Shown piece by piece: positions 20,423 through 29,120 of a DNA stretch of 64,000 nucleotides. Origin of the DNA: an uncultured Gluconobacter sp. (GTDB taxonomy: Bacteria; Pseudomonadota; Alphaproteobacteria; Acetobacterales; Acetobacteraceae); contig CALFLO010000076.1 in the NCBI GenBank assembly GCA_937880175.1, forward strand, positions 1-64,000, in the 5' to 3' direction. Every line of letters starts with the position of its first letter. Positions within the stretch are counted from its first letter, which is position 1. The translations under genes were made by a program, and so were the position numbers. A model generated the notes under the pieces. That model was not told where the DNA came from, searched no databases, and was given only the letters and a program-made list of their open reading frames with translations.

Positions 20423-21069
20423 GATGTGGTCTCCAGAATATTCAGGTCAGCGGTAGGACCGAGATTACGCAGAACTGTCAGGCCATGAATGATCCTGATC
20501 TGAAAGGTAAGAAACGAAACGAGCTGGGATAATGTCACAATAGCCGTAGCACTCCACCCTGCCGCTTTCAGCGTCTCCAGCGCATCCACCGAAGCATCCC
20601 GTGGATGGTAGGTCAGGAAATGGGCGTGGTTCAGAGCCGCTGCCAGACGCTCACCGATTTCCGCTGGCGATGCAGAGAAGCCGATGCCGTTGAGATCTTC
20701 GTTGGAAAGCGGGCCACGCGGGTAAGCGCCATAAGGGCCTGTAGTCCGGCCCGCGACGACCAGATCCTTAATGACATCTCCAAGCCTAGCCCCCCCTTCC
20801 AGGCGCGCCAGAAGGCCCAGATAGAGCTCGTAGATCCCGCTATCGCCGTGCAGGCCTGCGACAAAGGACGTAACCGCCAGACGCTCCGTCTTCGAGAAAT
20901 CTGTATCGTCCTTGGGATTGAGGAGAAGCTCGGAACTCAGCTGGGCGTTGTCACGCAGAACACTGCGTCCGCGCCTTAAGGTATCAAGCCACGATCCTGC
21001 GTCTATTCCAACGACATGATCGATAAGATCCTGCGGCGGGTCCGCATCAAAAGAAAATCTGTTTGTCAT
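20419..21069 (-). CDS. CMD-domain protein lacking the redox cysteines
   Basis: A 216-residue CMD-like protein (start MTNRFSFDADPPQDLIDHVV). The helix block FSKTERLAVTSFVAGLHGDSG sits where AhpD proteins carry CxxC, but there is no cysteine, and the whole chain seems to have none. The tail ATAIVTLSQLVSFLTFQIRI aligns with the conserved C-terminal helix. From memory it resembles the 'Avi_7170' type CMD protein that partners an Avi_7169-type AhpD protein. It is likely a partner subunit or a non-redox enzyme. The stop overlaps the next gene's start. An eight-codon longer start (21093) is open but poorly supported. Confidence 0.75.
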   Translation of the reverse strand: MTNRFSFDADPPQDLIDHVVGIDAGSWLDTLRRGRSVLRDNAQLSSELLLNPKDDTDFSKTERLAVTSFVAGLHGDSGIYELYLGLLARLEGGARLGDVIKDLVVAGRTTGPYGAYPRGPLSNEDLNGIGFSASPAEIGERLAAALNHAHFLTYHPRDASVDALETLKAAGWSATAIVTLSQLVSFLTFQIRIIHGLTVLRNLGPTADLNILETTS

Positions 21070-21107
21070 CGATTTATCCCAAAAGAACAGCATGAATTAA
21101 ATGGAGG

Positions 21108-23738
21108 TTAGAATACATAGCCAACCCTCGCGTAATAATATCCGCCTTCATATCCACCAGGAGCAGTCGTCGGATATTTGATTGTGCCCTGAGTTTCAGA
21201 AAGAGTGCTTTCCTTCACGCGCGTCGGAAACTTGTTGAACAGGTTGTTCGCGCCCGCCGTCAGAGTGAACCCATGTCCAACACGCGCGGTAAACGCGATA
21301 TTCGTCTGAACCTGTGGCCTGATATGCGTCCATGTCGAGGACGGATCGCCGCTATAGTTGATCCATTCCACACCGGCGTAGCGCTGCTCCTGAACGTAAA
21401 CATTATACCGCCCCTTGGACCAGTTCAGAGCAAAGGATTCCTTGTTCTTCGGTGACGCGCGAAGGAGATTATTGCGGGACAGGCTGTCATAGTAAGTCTG
21501 CCCAAGCTGTTGAAGAACCGCAGGTGTGGCTGCGTAGTGCGTGACTTCGGTATCAGCAACATTTGCCTGAACGCTCCCGACAAGCACACCCCACCGTGGT
21601 GCCAGAGGAAACTGATAGCTCAGCTTGGCCGTGAAACCATTGGTGGTCGTATTCCCGATATTGGTCATGTAGTTGACGAATATTCTATCCGTAGGGCTGC
21701 TACTGATACCCTGCGCATAAAGAAATTCGTTCATTTGTGTTCCGGAGAATTCCGTCGTGCTTTCGATCCGGTCATTGATGTCGATCCGGTATCCGTCGAG
21801 GGACAGGTGAAGCGAATCAAGAGGTGACCAGTCAAAGCCGATATCATAGCTCCGGGAGGTTTCTCCCTTCACACCGCCAGCCCCGAGCAAACGGGCTACC
21901 GGATCAAAGGATGAGAGGTTTTCCGTCACCTGTCCCGGCCCGGTTGAGGTAGCGTTATAGTGGACCGCACCAAGCGTCGGCGCACGGTATCCCGTATTGA
22001 CACTTCCCCTCAGCGCAAAGCGTTTGCTGAAGTTATAGCGCATCCCGATGGAGCCGGTCGGGGCTGCCCCCTTGTCCGAATAACTGACGGCACGTCCCCC
22101 GATCGTCAGCTCCCATTTCTGGGTCAGGAATAAATCGAGCCCGACGTGACCGTCGAAAATATCGCGTGACCAGTTGCCTGCGTTCTGCGGCTCAAAACCG
22201 GCATAGCCCGCCGCGCCGGAACTTGGCTGCACACCTGTCTGCCCAACGAGGACCGGCCCTGTGGCCCAGGACTGATAATCTCCCTGTCCGATCTGATAGG
22301 TGTCATGCCGGTATTCGAGCCCGAAATTCAACTCCGCTGGCTTGGCGAGGCCGGAAACCGCGAATTTTTTCGAGAACTTTGCTCCCCCGATCAGCTCGGA
22401 AGCAATGATCTGGCCCTGATGAAAATTCGTCTGGCTATCAACGCCAAAGGTAGGGTTTTCATCATTCTCCACATCTTCGTTCACGCGCTCACGCCCGAAG
22501 GAGGCGTAGGTGTTCCATGCCAGACCCTGAGGAAGAACCCCGCGCAAACCGCCGTTCACCTGAAAATCCAGCTCGTCAAAGACCTCGATCGGGGAATATC
22601 CGTTGGGATACAGGGCGCGGGTCGTATTGTTATTGGCCGGACCGCGGAAGAACCCGACACGATCGGTCGAACGATGCGCCAGCGTTCCCGTCAGGTAGCT
22701 TTCGACCCGATCCGTAATCGGAAGGTGGCCGTTGAAGCTGAAGACTTCCGCCAGAGACTTGCTGACACCTTCAACACGGTTCACATCCTGCCCGACCCGC
22801 TGCTGCATTTCAGCGTCCTGTGGCAATGAGTACAGGTTCGCCGTATTCAGGGCGTCACGGTGGCTCGGCAACTGGTTCAGGACCTGCCAGGCAATATCAA
22901 TTCCGCCGCCCTGATTGCCGATCTTGCGCTCGATATCGCCATAGCCCTCGATGGCCTGGCCATCCCCGGCGTAATATCCGCTGTTCATGAGATTGACGGT
23001 CCCGCCATTTCTCGCTCCGGATTTCAGAATGATGTTGATGGCGCCGCCTATGGCGTCCTGTCCGTAAAGGGCAGTCGCCCCTTCCGTGATGATTTCAATA
23101 TGGTCGATGGCACTCAGTGGAATAAGGCTCAGATCGGCAGGCTGGGTGCCCTTGGCCGGGCCATCGCCCCAGTTGCCAATCGCACTGATGTGGCGCCGCA
23201 CGCCATTGACCAGCACGAGCGTCTCATCGGCGTTGAGATTGCGCAGGATGACGGTCTGGGTCGGCGTCGTGGAGTAAGCTCCGCCGCCGCCGCCCGGTGG
23301 AGCGTTGAGTTCCGGGGACGTCTGCTGCAGCGCAGCAATGACATTGGTCTGTCCCGTCTGGAGAAGTTGTGCGCCTGAAACGACGGCAACGCGCACCGTG
23401 CTTTTGGTCGGAGTAGAGACACGAAACGCCGAAGCCACGTTTTCGCGGCTCCCCGTTGCAGTCACCTGCTCCACGCCTCCATGATCTTCAACATCCCGGG
23501 GATGTGACGAAGAGGCGTGCGACGGCGTTGACGCAGGGAACGGGCGTTTCTGCGGCGACGAAACATGTCGCTTGTCCCTGGCATCCTGCCGCCCTGTGTT
23601 CTTCTCGCCTGCAACTATTCCCGCATCCGAGGCGGTGGCAACCGCGGCAGTGCTCAGGGACAGGAGAAGTGTCGTTACAATCCGCGCAGGCCGCACACCG
23701 GAACGCCGCAGATAATCATAATTCCGTCTGTACAGCAT
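21108..23738 (-). CDS. TonB-dependent outer-membrane receptor of the monooxygenase/ABC divergon
   Basis: About 876 residues: signal peptide (LLLSLSTAAVATASDA), linker rich in Ser/Pro/His, plug (TVRVAVVSGAQLLQTGQTN, TVILRNLNADETLVLVNGVRRH, ADLSLIPLSAIDHIEIITEG, TALYGQDAIGGAINIILK) and a barrel ending in YYYARVGYVF with the C-terminal aromatic. It is a paralogue of the receptor at 5378-8113: both share the 'VLVxGxRRH' and 'IPxxxIDHIEI' blocks. It precedes the CMD/CMD/monooxygenase genes and is divergent from the binding-protein gene. It probably brings the same unknown substrate across the outer membrane. The 23738 start is preceded by GGTGG; 23762 is an alternative. Confidence 0.82.
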   Translation of the reverse strand: MLYRRNYDYLRRSGVRPARIVTTLLLSLSTAAVATASDAGIVAGEKNTGRQDARDKRHVSSPQKRPFPASTPSHASSSHPRDVEDHGGVEQVTATGSRENVASAFRVSTPTKSTVRVAVVSGAQLLQTGQTNVIAALQQTSPELNAPPGGGGGAYSTTPTQTVILRNLNADETLVLVNGVRRHISAIGNWGDGPAKGTQPADLSLIPLSAIDHIEIITEGATALYGQDAIGGAINIILKSGARNGGTVNLMNSGYYAGDGQAIEGYGDIERKIGNQGGGIDIAWQVLNQLPSHRDALNTANLYSLPQDAEMQQRVGQDVNRVEGVSKSLAEVFSFNGHLPITDRVESYLTGTLAHRSTDRVGFFRGPANNNTTRALYPNGYSPIEVFDELDFQVNGGLRGVLPQGLAWNTYASFGRERVNEDVENDENPTFGVDSQTNFHQGQIIASELIGGAKFSKKFAVSGLAKPAELNFGLEYRHDTYQIGQGDYQSWATGPVLVGQTGVQPSSGAAGYAGFEPQNAGNWSRDIFDGHVGLDLFLTQKWELTIGGRAVSYSDKGAAPTGSIGMRYNFSKRFALRGSVNTGYRAPTLGAVHYNATSTGPGQVTENLSSFDPVARLLGAGGVKGETSRSYDIGFDWSPLDSLHLSLDGYRIDINDRIESTTEFSGTQMNEFLYAQGISSSPTDRIFVNYMTNIGNTTTNGFTAKLSYQFPLAPRWGVLVGSVQANVADTEVTHYAATPAVLQQLGQTYYDSLSRNNLLRASPKNKESFALNWSKGRYNVYVQEQRYAGVEWINYSGDPSSTWTHIRPQVQTNIAFTARVGHGFTLTAGANNLFNKFPTRVKESTLSETQGTIKYPTTAPGGYEGGYYYARVGYVF

Positions 23739-24071
23739 ACTAGTTTCACCACCGAATTTCATGTCTGTTACGGCAACGAATCACCACACGGAAACGTTCG
23801 TACATCCGTTTTCATATGTATGCACTACAAAAGTGGTTTGTTATATATAACTATATTATATGGTTTGATTGTTGGCATCAGAAATCCCTTCGCTTCTTTT
23901 CATACCGGGAGAGAGCGGGAAAAGGAATTTTTCCTGATAAAGCCTATTGTCGCTAAACATCATTTTCTTATAGATGATTCTGATGCAAGCGATATATAAA
24001 ACTAACACATATCGTTTTATGCGTATATTTTAAGAGTTCTTCCCTTTTCCGGAACGAATCGAAGGGTCACA
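23739..24071. promoter_or_regulatory. AT-rich divergent promoter region of the receptor/ABC divergon
   Basis: About 330 bases between the minus-strand TonB receptor and plus-strand binding-protein gene. The stretch 23815-24035 is clearly more AT-rich than the flanks and has no credible gene. It should contain both promoters, but I saw no dyad as clean as those in the phn region, and no dedicated regulator gene lies within the divergon. Confidence 0.55.
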
Positions 24072-25700
24072 ATGCCGGCTTACAATGCCCTCTACGTCCG
24101 GCCTGTTCTGCTGGCTTTTTTTTCGATGCTAACCCCGCTTTCGCTTCTTCCGGCTGAAAGCTACGCGCATGGCAGGACCGTGACCTATCTTGACCCGCAG
24201 GAGCATACCAACCTCTATCCACCCGCCGGGGGATTCTATCCGAATGGCGGTATTCTCAGTCAGATTACAGACCGTCTGACCTGGCAGGATCCCCAAACCC
24301 TTGAGATCAAACCCTGGCTGGCAAGTTCCTGGAGTGTGAACGTGGATGACACGGCCTATACGTTCCATCTTCGTCCGGGTCTCACTTTCTCGGATGGCTC
24401 CCCGCTTGACGCACCGGCTGTTGCGCTGAATTTCCAGACCTATGGCAAAGGCAACAGCCAGCTCCATTTCCCGGTCTCGGAGGCGATCAGCAATTTCGAT
24501 TATGCCGAAGTGGTCGATCCCCTGACGGTGACATTCCATTTTACGCATCCTGCGCCGGGTTTTCTGCAGGCCACCTCCGTGCTCGGATCGGGGATTGTTT
24601 CTCCGGCGACCCTCCGGCGGCCTTTCGATGAACTGGGGACCGCGACCAATATCATTGGCTCCGGCCCGTTCGTGGTTTCAGCGGATATTCCGGGCAAGGA
24701 AGTCGATCTGGAAGCCCGCAAAGACTATCGCTGGGGTCCTCAGACCTCACAGGGCGCGGCACTGGTCGATCGCATCAAGATTTTGATCGTGCCCGAGGAC
24801 AGCATCCGGGTCGGTGCCCTTCTGGCGGGACAGGCGGACATCATCCGTCAGGTCGAAGCCTATGACGAAGAGCAGATCCGGCATGCGGGCTACAGCCTCT
24901 ACGCCCCGTCCACCCGGGGCGTGAACACAGGGATTGCCTTGCGTCCCGACAATCCGCTCGTCGCTGATATCCGTGTCCGCAAAGCCCTCCTGCATGGGAC
25001 GGACCGACAGGAGATCGTCAGCACCCTGTATTCGCAAAGCTATCCGGTGGCCCGCTCTGTCCTATCGTCGCAGGCGGCCGGGTTTGTCGATCTTTCAGAC
25101 AGGATGAAATTCGATCCTGTTCTGGCCGCCGGACTTCTTGAAAGTGCGGGCTGGCATATGGAGCCGGATGGGCTGCGCCATAAGGACGGGCAAATTCTGC
25201 GTCTTGGAGTTCATATCTCCCTGCCCCATCCGCAGAACAAGACCATGCTCGAATTGCTGGCCGAGCAGTGGCGCCGGATCGGCGTGGATCTGAACATCAT
25301 GTCGGGCTCGGCCGCGGGCGTTCTGCTCGACAATCTGGATCCCCGCAGAACGCCACTGACGGTTTCCGAGGTTGGCCGCGCCGATCCGGACGTCCTCAAG
25401 AGCGAGTTTTTTCCGAAAAACCGCGATGCTCTGCTTCAGAAGGGGGGCCAGAGCACAAAGGTGCAGGGGTTTCAGGATGAGCATCTGAACACGATGCTTC
25501 TTGGGATCGCCTCCAGCACCGATCCTGCCGAACGTCTCGGGTTGGTCGCCGAAGTTCAGGAGTACCTGATAGATCAGGCCTACGACATTCCCATTCTGGA
25601 AGAGCCGCAGGTTTATGCTGCCTCAAAACAGCTGAAAGGCCTTGCTTTTGAGGCTGTGGGGCGGCCTGTCCTTCGCGATCTGGAGCTGACGGGGCCATGA
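24072..25700 (+). CDS. ABC transporter substrate-binding protein, peptide/opine/nickel family (SBP_bac_5)
   Basis: A 542-residue periplasmic binding protein with a signal peptide (LLAFFSMLTPLSLLPAESYA). Family 5 blocks are LTWQDPQTLEIKPWLASSW near 76-94, YTFHLRPGLTFSDGSPLDAPAV near 102-123, NIIGSGPFVVSADIPGKEVDLEA, VRKALLHGTDRQEIV near 305-319 and GAGVLL-like C-terminal segments. It resembles, from memory, the KPN_01854-type binding protein linked to luciferase-like enzymes. It heads a four-gene importer operon and its stop overlaps the permease start. Ligand unknown. Confidence 0.88.
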   Translation: MPAYNALYVRPVLLAFFSMLTPLSLLPAESYAHGRTVTYLDPQEHTNLYPPAGGFYPNGGILSQITDRLTWQDPQTLEIKPWLASSWSVNVDDTAYTFHLRPGLTFSDGSPLDAPAVALNFQTYGKGNSQLHFPVSEAISNFDYAEVVDPLTVTFHFTHPAPGFLQATSVLGSGIVSPATLRRPFDELGTATNIIGSGPFVVSADIPGKEVDLEARKDYRWGPQTSQGAALVDRIKILIVPEDSIRVGALLAGQADIIRQVEAYDEEQIRHAGYSLYAPSTRGVNTGIALRPDNPLVADIRVRKALLHGTDRQEIVSTLYSQSYPVARSVLSSQAAGFVDLSDRMKFDPVLAAGLLESAGWHMEPDGLRHKDGQILRLGVHISLPHPQNKTMLELLAEQWRRIGVDLNIMSGSAAGVLLDNLDPRRTPLTVSEVGRADPDVLKSEFFPKNRDALLQKGGQSTKVQGFQDEHLNTMLLGIASSTDPAERLGLVAEVQEYLIDQAYDIPILEEPQVYAASKQLKGLAFEAVGRPVLRDLELTGP

Positions 25701-26701
25701 GCAGCTTTCGATCCGGCAGCTCTCTGGATGCGCTGGGTGGCTTCGGCCGCTATGCCCTTACACAGGTTTTCCGTGCGATCGTGATCCTGTGGGGCGCGTT
25801 TACGGTAACATTTTTCCTGCTTCAGATGATGCCGGGCGATGCGGTCATGATCCGGTTCATGGATCCGGAGCTTGGACTCTCCCCTGAGCAGATCGAGGCG
25901 ATGCGGGTGCTATATAGCGGCTCATCCAACCCTCTGGTTCAGTATGTCCACACGATCGGGCAAATGCTTCAGGGCAATTTCGGCTATTCCGTACAGCTTG
26001 GCGTGCCTGTCGCAACCCTTATTGCCGCTGCCCTGCCTGTCACGCTTCGTCTGGCAGCCGTGGGATTTCTGCTGTCGCTGTTGTGGACGCTGGCCATCGC
26101 GGTCGGTGCCAGCCTTCTTCCTTTGCGGTGGCTGAGACAGGCTTTGCATGCCCTTCCCGGCTTCTGGAGCGCCATTCCGCTTTACTGGTCGGGCATTCTT
26201 ATCATCCAGCTCCTGTCCTTCAGGCTCCACCTGCTGCCCGTGGTCGGAGTTGGACCGTGGGAAGGCGTCATTCTTCCTGCCATCGCCGTGAGCCTGCCCA
26301 TTGCGGCCCCTCAGGCCAAGCTTCTGCTCCAGCAGATCGAAGAAACCGAACAGCTTCCGTTCGTCATGGCGATCAGGACGAAGGGGGCAAGCCGGGCTTC
26401 CGTCTTTTTCAGACATATCCTTCCCAATTCCATCATCCCCTCCCTCACGATGGCCGGTCTCGTATTCGGTGAGCTGATCGCAGGCGCCATTGTGACCGAA
26501 ACCGTGTTCGGTCTGAACGGGCTCGGTCATCTCACCCGCGAAGCCGTTTCCGGACAGGATGTCGCTGTGTTGCAGGCCATCGTCATGATTGGTGCGACAG
26601 GTTTCGTCGTTGCCAACCTGACGGTTGATCTGTTGATCCCCCTGATCAACCCGACCCTGCGTTCTGCCCCCGCCGGACGGAAAGAAACATCCGGATCATG
26701 A
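25697..26701 (+). CDS. ABC transporter permease, DppB-like
   Basis: A 334-residue inner-membrane permease. The DppB/OppB signature is present: FTVTFFLLQMMPGDAV near 36-51, the MQYVHTIGQMLQGNFGYSVQLGVPV block, the EAA loop ...RTKGASRASVFFRHILPNSIIPSLT near 228-252, and ETVFGLNGLGHLTREAV. It pairs with the next gene to form the channel. ATGA overlaps connect both ends. Confidence 0.9.
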   Translation: MSSFRSGSSLDALGGFGRYALTQVFRAIVILWGAFTVTFFLLQMMPGDAVMIRFMDPELGLSPEQIEAMRVLYSGSSNPLVQYVHTIGQMLQGNFGYSVQLGVPVATLIAAALPVTLRLAAVGFLLSLLWTLAIAVGASLLPLRWLRQALHALPGFWSAIPLYWSGILIIQLLSFRLHLLPVVGVGPWEGVILPAIAVSLPIAAPQAKLLLQQIEETEQLPFVMAIRTKGASRASVFFRHILPNSIIPSLTMAGLVFGELIAGAIVTETVFGLNGLGHLTREAVSGQDVAVLQAIVMIGATGFVVANLTVDLLIPLINPTLRSAPAGRKETSGS

Positions 26702-27513
26702 AGCGCCTTTCCTTCTTCTCCCCCGAGACCCTCCTGTCCATCGGGATTCTCGCCGTTTTCATGCTCGCGATTGTCTGGCCTTCCGCCCTGACCAGCAGTG
26801 ACCCTGTTACGGGCGTGGCAAAGGATCACCTGCTGGCACCAGACCGTACGCACTGGCTCGGAACGGATCAGCTCGGGCGCGACGTTTTGGCGCGCATTAT
26901 CTATGGCGCGCGTGAGACGCTTCCTGCTGCCTTCATCGCCACCCTTACGGGCGTTGTGCTCGGTGCGCTCATCGGAGGCTTCGCCGCCATGTCGGGAGGA
27001 ATTGTGGATGCGTCCTTGTCGGGCCTCATTGACGTCCTGCTTTCCATTCCCGAACTGCTTCTGGCCCTTTCCGTGGTCATTCTGACAGGGTTCGGTCCGG
27101 TTCACGCTGCCCTGGCCGTTGGTATCAGCCAGACTGCGAGCTTCGCGCGTATCGTCCGGAATCTGGTCCGCAGCCTTCGTGCAATGCCGTATGTGGAGGC
27201 CGCGCATCTGTCTGGAACAGGATTTGGCGGAATGATCTGGCGGCATATTCTACCGAATGCCTTCCGTCCGGTTCTGGGGCTTGCGGTTCTGCGTTACAGC
27301 ATGGCTATTCTCTCCCTCGCCACACTGGGTTTTCTGGGATATGGCGCGCCTCCCCCAACGCCGGAATGGGGGCTCATGATCTCTGAAGGGCGCGATTATC
27401 TTGCCACGGCCTGGTGGATGACGACCTTCCCCGGTCTGGCTCTCCTGATCGTGGCCCTTGCCGCAAACCATCTCAGCCACACCATTACCCGCCCCGGAGG
27501 GACACAGCCGTGA
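26698..27513 (+). CDS. ABC transporter permease, DppC-like
   Basis: A 271-residue permease with the DppC pattern: HWLGTDQLGRDVLARIIYGAR near 51-71, ALSVVILTGFGPVHAALAVGI, the EAA loop VEAAHLSGTGFGGMIWRHILPN near 165-186, and the terminal YGAPPPTPEWGLMISEGRDYL. It overlaps the upstream permease and, at its stop, the GTG start of the ATPase gene. It serves the same importer. Confidence 0.9.
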   Translation: MKRLSFFSPETLLSIGILAVFMLAIVWPSALTSSDPVTGVAKDHLLAPDRTHWLGTDQLGRDVLARIIYGARETLPAAFIATLTGVVLGALIGGFAAMSGGIVDASLSGLIDVLLSIPELLLALSVVILTGFGPVHAALAVGISQTASFARIVRNLVRSLRAMPYVEAAHLSGTGFGGMIWRHILPNAFRPVLGLAVLRYSMAILSLATLGFLGYGAPPPTPEWGLMISEGRDYLATAWWMTTFPGLALLIVALAANHLSHTITRPGGTQP

Positions 27514-29111
27514 GCGTTGTAACCCCCGTTCTGGACGTCAGTGACCTCTCCTTCGCCTATGGCGAAAAAACCGCTGTCGAAAATATTTCCTTTCGTCTCC
27601 TGCCGGGCCGGATTACGGCGCTGATTGGTGAGTCCGGGTCGGGTAAATCGACCATCGCGAAAGCTATCATCCGCCTCCTGCCTCCCAACGCTCATGTCCT
27701 GCAAGGCACACTCAGCCTGAATGGACAATCTCTCCTGAATGTCAGGTTGCGCGAGTTGAACAAGATCAGGGGGCGTCAGATTGGGTTCATTCCCCAGGAT
27801 CCATCCAGTTCGCTCGATCCGCGCATTCCGGTTGGCAGGCAGATTGAAGAAATCTTGCAACTGCATACCTCACTGGGACGGTACGAAAGACGGGAACGGG
27901 TGCTTCATCTTCTGGAGCGTGTGGGATTTCCAGAGCCCGAGAGATGCTTCTCAAAATTCCCGCATGAGTTCTCGGGCGGCATGAAGCAGCGCATTCTCAT
28001 CGCCATTGCCGTCGCACTGGCACCTCCCCTGATCATCGCTGACGAACCCACGAGTGCACTGGACGTCACGGTTCAGAAACAGATCCTCGACCTGCTCGGC
28101 CGCCTGCGGGAAGAAAATGGCTCTTCCCTCCTGATGATTACCCACGACCTCGCCCTTGCCCGGGATCGCGCAGATGATGTGATTGTCATGCAGGGAGGAC
28201 GCATTGCGGAGCAGAACACGACCCGCCTTTTGTTTGAAAACCCGCAGTCGCCCTATACCCGCAAGCTTCTGGCAGATTCCCCGGCGTTTCATCCAAGACT
28301 GGCATCCACATTGCCTTCCGACAGGACCGAAACTCCGGCCATTGAGGTCTCAGACCTCACAATTTCTCACAACTCTGACAGACACGGCTCAAAGCCGACC
28401 GTCCGCAATATTTCTTTCAGCGTTCAGCCGGGCACGACTCACGGCATCATCGGAGAATCAGGCTCTGGAAAGACGACCCTCCTGCGTTGCCTGATGGGGC
28501 TGATCCCCCCGCTCGCCGGCAGCGTCCTGATCCAGGGAGACGATATTTTTTCCGGACACGGCAAAAAACGTCCGGCATCTTTTCGAAAGATGCAGCTCGT
28601 CTACCAGAATCCATGGAGTTCCCTGGATCCCAGGCAGACAGTCCGGCGCATTATCGAAGAGCCCCTGCGCAATCATTTCCGCAAAGACGCAGCATGGCGG
28701 CTTGCGCGCATTCATGAACTGCTGGAACGCGTCCACCTGCCGCAGTCCATACTGGCCCAGCATCCTTCAGAAATCTCCGGTGGACAGTGCCAGCGTGTTG
28801 CCCTTGCCCGCGCTCTGGCGGCAGAACCTGACATTCTCGTGCTGGATGAATTCGTCTCCGCGCTGGACGTCACGGTTCAGGCGCGAATTCTGGATCTTCT
28901 GGTCGAGTTGCAGAAGGAACTTCGCCTGACCTTCGTGTTCGTCTCCCACGATCTCGCCGTAGTCCGGCAGATTGCCGACACGATTTCAGTTATCCGGCGC
29001 GGCACTCAGGAAGAATACGGCCCTACGGAAGAGATATTCGAACAGCCCGCATCGCCCTATACCCGAACACTTCTGCAGGCCATTCCCGGACAGAAACATC
29101 TGGGAACCTGA
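27510..29111 (+). CDS. Fused double ATP-binding protein of a peptide-type ABC importer
   Basis: A 533-residue protein carrying two complete ABC ATPase halves (DppD and DppF fused). Half one has Walker A GESGSGKSTIAKA near 39-51, signature FSGGMKQRILIAIAV and Walker B PLIIADEPTSALDVT; half two has GESGSGKTTLLRC near 323-335, SGGQCQRVALARALA, ILVLDEFVSALDVT. The Walker B of half two reads DEF rather than DEP; the catalytic Glu is kept. The GTG start at 27510 overlaps the preceding stop. Only nine bases separate its stop from the convergent galE stop, so no terminator fits between them. Confidence 0.92.
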   Translation: MSVVTPVLDVSDLSFAYGEKTAVENISFRLLPGRITALIGESGSGKSTIAKAIIRLLPPNAHVLQGTLSLNGQSLLNVRLRELNKIRGRQIGFIPQDPSSSLDPRIPVGRQIEEILQLHTSLGRYERRERVLHLLERVGFPEPERCFSKFPHEFSGGMKQRILIAIAVALAPPLIIADEPTSALDVTVQKQILDLLGRLREENGSSLLMITHDLALARDRADDVIVMQGGRIAEQNTTRLLFENPQSPYTRKLLADSPAFHPRLASTLPSDRTETPAIEVSDLTISHNSDRHGSKPTVRNISFSVQPGTTHGIIGESGSGKTTLLRCLMGLIPPLAGSVLIQGDDIFSGHGKKRPASFRKMQLVYQNPWSSLDPRQTVRRIIEEPLRNHFRKDAAWRLARIHELLERVHLPQSILAQHPSEISGGQCQRVALARALAAEPDILVLDEFVSALDVTVQARILDLLVELQKELRLTFVFVSHDLAVVRQIADTISVIRRGTQEEYGPTEEIFEQPASPYTRTLLQAIPGQKHLGT

Positions 29112-29120
29112 TTCAACCCG

